Positions 1 through 4,800 of a stretch of 11,548 nucleotides of DNA are shown here, piece after piece. The first letter of the stretch is position 1; each line of letters opens with the position of its first letter. A program made the position numbers and the translations under genes. This stretch comes from CAZAYB01 sp964489215. GTDB taxonomy: Bacteria > Planctomycetota > Phycisphaerae > Sedimentisphaerales > Anaerohalosphaeraceae. The notes beneath the pieces were generated by a model. The model did not search any database and was not told where the DNA came from. It was given only the letters and a program-made list of their open reading frames with translations. Where the stretch lies: NCBI GenBank assembly GCA_964489215.1, contig CAZAYB010000090.1, forward strand, positions 1 to 11,548, in the 5' to 3' direction.

Positions 1-631
1 CGTTTCTAAGCAGTTTCTGGACGTCAGGCTGGTGTTCTGACAGGCAAAAGATAATTGAAGCGGTTTTTGTTTCGAGTTTGTTTACTTCTGCAAAGGCAGC
101 ATCGGTTTTAGCAAGGTTTTCTTTTACTGTTTCCAGGTGCTGATTCGGTATCAATCCTGCAATACAAACACCTCTGTCAAAGCCTGTCAGTTCCTGCAAG
201 GGCATATCGAGAGGTTTCCATGGTTTTAATACTTCCAGTTTTCCTTTTAGGTTTTCTGTTTCGTTTTCTATTTCGCTTATTGTGTCGCTTATCTTCTGAG
301 CGTTTTCGAGTATTTCCAGCGTTTGGCTTTCCTTTGCAACGTTTTTAAAGAAATCCTGGTCAATCTCGACTTTTGGTCTGAATAGGGTTGTCTGCTGGTC
401 AGTCTCGTACTTTTTGAGAAAGTCTATCATTTTCTCAATACGGTTTACAGTGTCTTCGATATTCCTCGGTTTTGCGGCTTCAGTTTGAAGCTCTGGCCAT
501 TCCTTGCTTACAAATGCCTTTTCTGCGTCAAGCAGCTGGACAATCCCGGCGTTTTGGAGCCTTTCGATGAGCTCGGGGGCTTCCTTCCTGTAGCTTGCTA
601 TCATAATTTTGTGCATTTTAGCGATTGGCAT
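1..631 (-). CDS. ntpI: V/A-type ATPase subunit I, N-terminal part (runs off the left edge)
   Basis: Subunit I (a-subunit equivalent) is the membrane stator of the rotary V/A-type ATPase: its N-terminal cytoplasmic half binds the peripheral stalks and its C-terminal half forms the ion half-channels with the rotor ring. About 210 codons are present, all from the N-terminal cytoplasmic region; the membrane half lies outside the window. The protein opens MPIAKMHKIMI, the conserved strand that starts this family, followed by ELIERLQNAGIVQLLDAE, the usual 'helix, Gly-hydrophobic-V-Q' element. Residues about 60-130 are charged and heptad-like, fitting the family's coiled-coil arm. The start is the ATG at 629-631, with an AAGG-type ribosome binding site about 8 bases upstream. 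It follows subunit H by 75 bp on the same strand, the H-then-I order known from A/V-ATPase operons. Family assignment is firm; ion specificity cannot be judged from this part. Confidence 0.88.
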   Translation of the reverse strand, partial: MPIAKMHKIMIASYRKEAPELIERLQNAGIVQLLDAEKAFVSKEWPELQTEAAKPRNIEDTVNRIEKMIDFLKKYETDQQTTLFRPKVEIDQDFFKNVAKESQTLEILENAQKISDTISEIENETENLKGKLEVLKPWKPLDMPLQELTGFDRGVCIAGLIPNQHLETVKENLAKTDAAFAEVNKLETKTASIIFCLSEHQPDVQKLLRN

Positions 632-706
632 TTACTTTACCTTACTGAGTGTATAGAAGCTTTAACTGTTTATTTTCACTTAATTAAAATTAAAGTTTTG
701 GTTTGC

Positions 707-1036
707 TTATTCATTTGGATTCTGGTTTGCTATCTGTTCGATTTTTTCGATTATCTGTTGAACAGCAGAATCCATTTTTTGTCTGGCCTGGTTTTTAATC
801 TGTTCGGCCTTTTGGTTTCCTTCTGTTGTCATTTTAGCAATGTGCCCTTCTGTTTGCTGCTGGGCCTGTGAGACAGCCTGCTGAATTTGTTCCTTGCGAT
901 GCTGTTGGGCCTGTTCACGTTTTTGGTCTCTTTGCTTTTGCGCAGATTCTTTCATGCTGGCTGCTTCTTCTCTGGCGTTTTCAACAACTTCTTTTGCCTT
1001 AGCTTCGGCTTCTTTTATTTCCTTGATAAGCTGCAT
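707..1036 (-). CDS. V/A-type ATPase peripheral stalk subunit H (subunit G-like)
   Basis: This 109-residue protein is almost entirely one charged helix rich in Glu, Lys, Gln and Ala (AEAKAKEVVENAREEAA near the start, AEQIKNQARQKMDSAVQQI near the end), with no cysteine and no membrane segment. That is the pattern of the archaeal subunit H / vacuolar subunit G family, which pairs with subunit E to form the right-handed coiled-coil peripheral stalk linking the catalytic head to subunit I. Its length is normal for the family. Glutamine content in the middle (QAQQHRKEQIQQAVSQAQQQ) is high, a compositional quirk. The ATG at 1034-1036 is preceded by AGAGGA at about 8 bases, a good ribosome binding site. 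It is the first gene of a minus-strand operon continuing into subunit I. Coiled-coil proteins are easy to misassign, but the neighbour makes this call likely. Confidence 0.8.
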   Translation of the reverse strand: MQLIKEIKEAEAKAKEVVENAREEAASMKESAQKQRDQKREQAQQHRKEQIQQAVSQAQQQTEGHIAKMTTEGNQKAEQIKNQARQKMDSAVQQIIEKIEQIANQNPNE

Positions 1037-1109
1037 TTATTATTCCTCTTAATAATCCTTTTATTCAGGCAAACTTTGAAAACATCACAACGCTTAGAGT
1101 ATTTTGGTT

Positions 1110-1133
1110 CCAGAGACAATACAGTGTCTTTGG
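1110..1133 (+). repeat. Inverted repeat upstream of the V-type ATPase operon
   Basis: CCAGAGACA (1110-1118) and TGTCTTTGG (1125-1133) pair over 9 positions with one G-T pair, around a 6-base loop. The right arm is part of the direct repeat AGTGTCTTT (1123-1131), repeated exactly at 1183-1191. It lies between the candidate promoter and the subunit H start, so it could be an operator or a 5'-leader hairpin. The function is unknown. Confidence 0.35.
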
Positions 1134-1155
1134 AAGTATAGCGAAACATTAAAGG

Positions 1156-1183
1156 ATTTTGCCAGTTTATTTTTAAAAATCAA
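1156..1183 (-). promoter_or_regulatory. Possible promoter of the V-type ATPase operon
   Basis: On the minus strand TTGATT (1178-1183) and CAAAAT (1156-1161) are separated by 16 bp, a moderate sigma70-like match. A second possible -10, TATACT at 1135-1140, lies closer to the gene but lacks a convincing -35. Either would drive the ATPase genes starting at 1036. Weak evidence. Confidence 0.3.
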
Positions 1184-1269
1184 GTGTCTTTTTATAAAAA
1201 AAAAGGAATGTAAAGATAGGGAAAATATTCCACTGGATTTATGGAAAGTTTAGTAGGTAAATTCCGGGT

Positions 1270-1968
1270 TTATTTTGATTTTTCCTGAATTGAGAGAAGT
1301 TCTTTTTGTTTCAAAGCCAAAATAACAATTTCGGCCATTTGCTCTGTAGCGAATGTTGAATTATCAAGTACCAGGTCGAAAGATGAGTATTTAGGGTTCT
1401 TGTCTTTGTAAAATTTCATGAGTTTTTGTCTATGTTTTTCAATTTCCTGGATTTTTTTAACGGCCTCATCTCTTGTGAGATTTTCCATTCTGCTAACTCT
1501 TGGAATTCTCCATTCGAGGGGTGCTTCGATTCTTATGTTAAGTCCTTTATCCAGGCCGTATGTTGCTGCTGCACCTCCGTTGCCGATAATAATGACGTGT
1601 CCCTGAAAAACACGTTCTCTTATCATTACGGACAGTTTATTCCTGATTTCGAAAGCGTCCGGTATGCCGCTTTTTTTGAATCCTCTTACAATGTCCTTGA
1701 CCAGAGAAGGTGGAGAAAGCCTTTCCTTTTCAATTTGTTCAACAGTCAGTCCAGTGTCTTGTGATATCTGGTTTATGAATTCCTTGTACATTACTTCCCA
1801 TTTTGGTTCCTCTTCCAATTTTGACAGTCCCATGGCAATCTGTTCAGCGACATCGTAACCGTCGCATCCGAATTGTCTTGAAATAGTGATAAATGGTCCG
1901 GGCAGTTTTTTCTTTCCGGGCTGGTCGCCATGTTCTTTGACATAAGACGATAAAGTGGGTTTGGCCAT
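1270..1968 (-). CDS. Cytidylate kinase-like family protein
   Basis: This 232-residue P-loop protein resembles the cytidylate kinase-like family (Cytidylate_kin2), found in many anaerobes and of uncertain substrate. After a basic N-terminal tail, residues 26-45 (ITISRQFGCDGYDVAEQIA) match the family's opening strand and nucleotide loop, usually ISREFGSGGREIA; Gly34 and Gly37 are kept, but other loop positions differ. Residues 119-136 (RVFQGHVIIIGNGGAAAT) match the next conserved strand, normally ending GRG, here GNG. FDLVLDNSTF near 197-206 is the usual late strand. True cytidylate kinase (Cmk) phosphorylates CMP; whether this protein does is not shown. The ATG at 1966-1968 has AAGGA about 9 bases upstream. 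It is transcribed alone on the minus strand, with no close operon partner. The family call is good; the reaction is open. Confidence 0.75.
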   Translation of the reverse strand: MAKPTLSSYVKEHGDQPGKKKLPGPFITISRQFGCDGYDVAEQIAMGLSKLEEEPKWEVMYKEFINQISQDTGLTVEQIEKERLSPPSLVKDIVRGFKKSGIPDAFEIRNKLSVMIRERVFQGHVIIIGNGGAAATYGLDKGLNIRIEAPLEWRIPRVSRMENLTRDEAVKKIQEIEKHRQKLMKFYKDKNPKYSSFDLVLDNSTFATEQMAEIVILALKQKELLSIQEKSK

Positions 1969-2008
1969 TTTATTCGATCCTTCCGATAATTACAGCCTTT
2001 ATAGTTGT

Positions 2009-2037
2009 AAAATACATTAAATATATAATTTTGTCAA
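2009..2037 (-). promoter_or_regulatory. Sigma70-like promoter of the cytidylate kinase-like gene
   Basis: On the minus strand a perfect TTGACA (2032-2037) is followed after 17 bp by TATTTT (2009-2014), set in very AT-rich DNA. Transcription would begin near 2002, giving a leader of about 34 bases before the ATG at 1968, with the ribosome binding site inside it. Confidence 0.65.
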
Positions 2038-2133
2038 CAATAATATGTTATTTTTAAGACATTCAGCGTGAATAGTATCGACATTATTTATTAGAAAATT
2101 GTAAAAAAAAGGCTTAAAAAACGATTTTGAGTA

Positions 2134-2161
2134 TTGAAAAGTTAAGATAAATGAGTATAAT
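2134..2161 (+). promoter_or_regulatory. Strong sigma70-like promoter of a candidate small RNA
   Basis: TTGAAA (2134-2139) and a perfect TATAAT (2156-2161) are spaced by 16 bp on the plus strand. No plus-strand ORF follows for about 700 bp; the structured, T-tract-ended segment at 2167-2262 does. The predicted start is near 2167-2168. Confidence 0.65.
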
Positions 2162-2214
2162 TACGGACATGGTCGGAACGTCCCGGGCGTAAGCCTTAGG
2201 TCGCCAAAATTCAT
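2161..2214 (-). CDS. Possible 17-residue peptide ORF opposite the small RNA
   Basis: On the minus strand GAGGAGG (2223-2229) lies 8 bases before an ATG (2212-2214) that opens a 17-codon frame, MNFGDLRLTPGTFRPCP, ending in TAA at 2161-2163. The ribosome binding site is the strongest in the window and its spacing is ideal. Against it: no clear minus-strand promoter, so it would need read-through from the Nudix gene, and the same bases are explained as the loop of a plus-strand RNA. The ORF is recorded as an alternative, not as an established gene. Confidence 0.2.
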   Translation of the reverse strand: MNFGDLRLTPGTFRPCP

Positions 2215-2262
2215 TTCTTGTTCCTCCTCAAACCGGCGACATACGGCACCGGCCTTTTTTTT
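2167..2262 (+). ncRNA. Candidate small structured RNA with an anti-Shine-Dalgarno loop
   Basis: About 95 bases lie between a strong promoter and a run of eight T (2255-2262). Pairings read by eye: a closing stem GGUCGG (2171-2176) with CCGGCC (2249-2254), six pairs with one G-U, directly before the T run so that it could act as the terminator stem; GGGC-GUAA-GCCU (2185-2196), a small hairpin with a GNRA-type tetraloop; and GUCGCC (2200-2205) with GGCGAC (2235-2240), six perfect pairs. The last stem closes a 29-base, G-poor loop containing CCUCCUC (2223-2229), the complement of a Shine-Dalgarno sequence, and CAU at 2212-2214, placed like the complement of a start codon. This suggests a trans-acting RNA that blocks translation starts (inference). 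I could not match it to SRP RNA, 6S RNA, tmRNA or a riboswitch I know. The opposite strand offers a rival reading as a tiny ORF. Confidence 0.5.
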
Positions 2263-2293
2263 ATTTTAAGGTAGGTTTTAGAGGTTATTTTGT

Positions 2294-2737
2294 TTAGAGG
2301 GCCTTTTTTTTTGCCATTTCAAGTAGTTTCAGGTGGTCAAATCCCATTTGTGGCAGTTTATCAATTTGGAACCACTGTGCTTTGTCGGCATCGTCGCCGG
2401 GTGTTACCTTAGTCTGGTTTTTATTTGCGATACCAAAGAATACGACAGTAATTACTCTTGCTCTTGGGTCCCTGCCAGGGTCACCTGCGGTATAAAGCTG
2501 GGTTAGAGTTATGTTTTCGAGGTTTGTTTCTTCCTTGAGCTCTCTTGCTGCGGATTGTTCGAGTGTTTCATCCATTTCAATAAAACCACCTGGAAATACC
2601 CAATGTCCTTTGAACGGGGGGTTAGCTCTTTTTATAAGCAGTACCTTTGCAGGTGGCGGTTCTTTGCAGAATATTATTGAGTCTGCTGTTACCATGGGCC
2701 GTGGCCATTCGTAAATGTATCTGCCTTTTTGTGCCAT
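2294..2737 (-). CDS. Nudix hydrolase (ADP-ribose pyrophosphatase-like)
   Basis: Nudix enzymes cleave nucleoside diphosphates linked to another group, using a metal held by the Nudix helix. Here the box runs from Gly51 to Leu73 and fits GX5EX7REUXEEXGU: Gly51, Glu57, Arg65-Glu66, Glu69-Glu70 are all present, but the late Gly is Asn72. The approach PPFKGHWVFPGGF and the segment YTAGDPGRDPRARVITVVFFG (about 82-102) are typical of the COG1051 group, which includes ADP-ribose pyrophosphatases and the sensor domain of NrtR regulators. There is no DNA-binding domain, and 147 residues is a normal length for a stand-alone enzyme. The start at 2737 is supported by the conserved YIYEWPRP opening and by the promoter just upstream; there is no ribosome binding site. 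The exact substrate cannot be set from sequence. It stands alone, with its back to the LPS genes. Confidence 0.82.
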   Translation of the reverse strand: MAQKGRYIYEWPRPMVTADSIIFCKEPPPAKVLLIKRANPPFKGHWVFPGGFIEMDETLEQSAARELKEETNLENITLTQLYTAGDPGRDPRARVITVVFFGIANKNQTKVTPGDDADKAQWFQIDKLPQMGFDHLKLLEMAKKKAL

Positions 2738-2743
2738 GCATAT

Positions 2744-2771
2744 ATTATAAAGTAAAAATCAGGATTGTCTA
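2744..2771 (-). promoter_or_regulatory. Promoter of the Nudix gene, placed for a leaderless mRNA
   Basis: On the minus strand TAGACA (2766-2771) and a perfect TATAAT (2744-2749) are 16 bp apart. Six bases separate the -10 box from the ATG, so the usual start at the seventh base is the A of the start codon (2737). This agrees with the absence of a Shine-Dalgarno sequence before that codon. Confidence 0.6.
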
Positions 2772-2793
2772 TTAAATTGAGTCCAGAATGATA

Positions 2794-2821
2794 TTGCTTA
2801 TTAATATTATGTGCTTAAAAT
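2794..2821 (+). promoter_or_regulatory. Possible promoter of the LPS kinase / glycosyltransferase pair
   Basis: TTGCTT (2794-2799) and TAAAAT (2816-2821) are spaced by 16 bp on the plus strand, about 50 bp before the kinase ATG. The -35 match is poor (three of six). It would share the short intergenic region with the divergent Nudix promoter. Weak evidence. Confidence 0.3.
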
Positions 2822-2870
2822 GTATTACTGTTTATCGTAGTGTTTGATTTGCGGCAGGTAAGATAAGGTT

Positions 2871-3742
2871 ATGGCGGAAAGAATTAAAATAAACGGTATA
2901 AAAGCATTTGTCAGTTTGTGTGACAGGGGCGGTAATTCCTTTACAGAAAGTGAGCGCTGCGGGATAGTTGAGGGTGCTTTGAGGGTATTGGACAGTCCTG
3001 ATGAGGTTATAAGAGATGGTGAGTCCGGGAGGGTTTTTTGCGGTAAGATTGATGCTGGGTCCAGGGTTTTTGATGTTGTGGTTAAGAGTAAAAGGTTAAA
3101 AAACTTTGTTTTTTTCAGGGGTAATGGAGGGGTTAAGAATTTCAGGAAGTCCCGTCTTCTTGAGGCAAATGGTATCGATAGTGTTTTCTGTCTTGCAGGT
3201 TTTAATGTTAAACTGGGCGGATTTTGGGAGAGTGTGCTTGNNNNNNNNNNGAACGATTAAGCGGGGGTGTTGATGTTTATGAGCTTATGTTCAGCAGGGC
3301 TTTGCAGATGGGGGGAAGTCAGTTAAGGCGGTTAAAGTGTGAGTTGACGGATTCGCTTTGTGAGCTTTTGCGGCGTTTTGAAAAAAGCGGTTTTTATCAC
3401 AGGGACGCCAAGGCTCAGAATTTTGCGGCTTGTGAAGTGGGGGGCAAATGGCATGTTTTGCTGATTGACCTTGACGGTATAAAGAGGCCTGTTTTTTTTA
3501 CATTTAAAAAACGACGCCGATTTCTTGCTAAGCTGGGGGGTAGTCTTATACCGTGTGAAGTTTTGAATCTGAGCGATTATCTGCGTTTTTTCAGGTGCTA
3601 TTGCTTTAAGAAAGGGATAGACTGGTCCAGATTCAGGGAAGAGTTCCGGCGGGTGTCAGTTAGCGGGGCCGCATCGAGGTTGTCGACGTTTGTTAATTCT
3701 GTGAATAGTTATTATCAAAAACAGAGAGATAATGGAAATTAA
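2871..3742 (+). CDS. Lipopolysaccharide kinase (InaA/Kdo kinase/WaaP type), interrupted by an assembly gap
   Basis: Kinases of this family phosphorylate sugars of the LPS inner core (Kdo or heptose) at the cytoplasmic face of the inner membrane, using a protein-kinase fold. The first part has VVVKSKRLK with a likely ATP-binding Lys72, then NFRKSRLLEANGID (about 90-103), like the SRA-x-REW-x-GI element of the family. After the gap come ERLSGGVDVYEL, the catalytic loop HRDAKAQNF (3398-3424; His, Asp, Lys and Asn all kept) and the metal-binding LLIDLDG (Asp codons at 3467 and 3473). Around 290 residues is a normal length. The two parts are in different frames only because 10 N stand in for an unknown length; the frames join if the true gap is 2, 5, 8... 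bases. An in-frame TAA at 2859-2861 rules out a start upstream of the ATG at 2871; AAGG lies unusually close to it. The gene overlaps the glycosyltransferase by 11 bp, so the two are probably translated together. Confidence 0.72.
3241..3250. other. Assembly gap (10 N)
   Basis: Ten N interrupt the LPS kinase gene. The upstream frame leaves one codon base (3240) before the gap, and the downstream coding frame restarts with GAA at 3251, so a true length of 2, 5, 8... bases is needed. The round number suggests a placeholder rather than a measured length. Confidence 0.97.
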
Positions 3743-4796
3743 GAATATACTTATTATCAAACCCAGTGCGATGGGAGATATTGTCCAGAGTTTTCCGGTT
3801 TTGCGTACTCTTAGGGAAAACTTTGGTGATGCCAAGATAAGCTGGCTGGTTCGCAAGGAATTTGCGGGACTATTTGAAGGTGTCAGCGATTTGGATGAGG
3901 TGATAGTTTTTGACAGGAAATATTTGGGAAGGTGGTGGTATGACCCAAAGGCTGCAAAGGCGCTTTGGCGTTTTTTGATGAAGCTGAGAGGGCATAATTT
4001 TGATTTAGCTTTTGATCTGCAGGGTTTATTCAGATCCGGTTTTTTTTCCTGGGCAGGGGGTTGTAAAAGGAGGTTCGGGATGAAAAACGCAAGAGAGTTT
4101 GCGACTTTGTTCTATACAGATTCGGCTGGTTTGCCTGATGGAAGCTTTCATGTTCTGGACCATTATATGGAATTGTTAAAGCTTTCAGGGGTCAGCAGGC
4201 TTGTTTACAGGTACGATCTTTTTCCGGAGGAAGGTGCACAGCAAAGGGCAGATGCAATTTTGTCGGCGAATTCGGTTAGTAAACGATTCGCTGTTTTGAT
4301 AACCGGTTCGGCCAGGCCCGAGAAGTTCTGGCCTTTGATTAAGTTTGCGGAAATCGCCAAAAGGCTGAACAAGCAATTTGGTTTAGATATAGTTACTGTA
4401 GGCAGTAAAAGTGAGTATGCAAGAAATGAGGAGCTTGCTTCTATTTGTGAATGTCCTTTGGTTAATCTGGCAGGCAGGACGAGCATTTCAGAGCTTAGCG
4501 GTGTTTTGAGAAGGGGCAGCATTTCGATAAGCAACGATACTGGTCCTGGTTATATTTCGGCGGCACTGTCACGGCCTACTGTTCTGGTTTTCGGTAATAC
4601 TAATCCATGTAGAGTTATGCCTTACGGCAGGATGGATATGGTAGCGGCTGTTGATGTTTTCGGCAGAGGCAAGGCAATTTCCAATAACGACAAAAGGTAC
4701 AATGTCGAAAACGTTACTGTTGAAATGGTTATGGAAAAGGTGTCGGCGCAGCTTAAGGCTGAGGCTGGGGGCGGCAGCGAATCAGCTAATTGCTGA
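3732..4796 (+). CDS. Glycosyltransferase family 9, heptosyltransferase-like
   Basis: Family 9 enzymes (WaaC, WaaF, WaaQ) transfer heptose from ADP-heptose to the growing LPS inner core in the cytoplasm. The 354-residue protein has the two-domain GT-B signature: IIKPSAMGDIVQSFPVL at 8-24 (the acceptor-side Gly-Asp loop), FDLQGLFRSG at 94-103 (close to the WaaC DxQG motif), ITGSARPEKFWPL at 190-202 opening the sugar-nucleotide domain, LAGRTSISEL at 246-255, and SNDTGPGYISAAL at 267-279. The last motif usually reads DTG-x-x-H; here Tyr274 takes the His position. Whether it is heptosyltransferase I, II or another member cannot be told. The ATG at 3732 lies inside the end of the LPS kinase gene, with AGAGAG as a likely ribosome binding site. 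Heptose addition and core phosphorylation are sequential steps, which explains the pairing. Confidence 0.8.
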   Translation: MEIKNILIIKPSAMGDIVQSFPVLRTLRENFGDAKISWLVRKEFAGLFEGVSDLDEVIVFDRKYLGRWWYDPKAAKALWRFLMKLRGHNFDLAFDLQGLFRSGFFSWAGGCKRRFGMKNAREFATLFYTDSAGLPDGSFHVLDHYMELLKLSGVSRLVYRYDLFPEEGAQQRADAILSANSVSKRFAVLITGSARPEKFWPLIKFAEIAKRLNKQFGLDIVTVGSKSEYARNEELASICECPLVNLAGRTSISELSGVLRRGSISISNDTGPGYISAALSRPTVLVFGNTNPCRVMPYGRMDMVAAVDVFGRGKAISNNDKRYNVENVTVEMVMEKVSAQLKAEAGGGSESANC

Positions 4797-4800
4797 TTTT
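4780..4800 (+). terminator. Possible terminator overlapping the glycosyltransferase 3' end
   Basis: AATCAGC (4780-4786) and GCTGATT (4792-4798) form a perfect 7-bp stem around TAATT, followed by a short T run (4797-4800). The stem lies inside the last codons of the plus-strand gene and reaches almost to the ileS stop codon at 4799-4801. The stem is AT-rich and the T run short, so it would be a modest terminator, for the plus strand only. Confidence 0.4.

Noticed and set aside
485..1141. Plus-strand ORFs rich in Phe and Leu that look like membrane proteins
   Set aside because: They are antisense images of the Glu- and Lys-rich coiled-coil genes for ATPase subunits H and I, whose codons read as Phe and Leu on the opposite strand.
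1190..1204. Intrinsic terminator of the cytidylate kinase-like gene at the A/T run
   Set aside because: The run lacks a convincing stem before it on the minus strand; TTCCA/TGGAA further up is only five AT-rich pairs and too far away.
2161..2262. SRP RNA, 6S RNA, tmRNA or a known riboswitch
   Set aside because: The SRP GGAAGGAGCAGCC-type loop, the tmRNA tRNA-like CCA end and the long symmetric 6S hairpin are all missing on both strands, and no riboswitch core I know fits.
2859..2873. Leaderless start for the LPS kinase (TAAGAT, six bases, ATG)
   Set aside because: The -10 match is only four of six and there is no -35 at a workable distance, so the spacing is probably chance.
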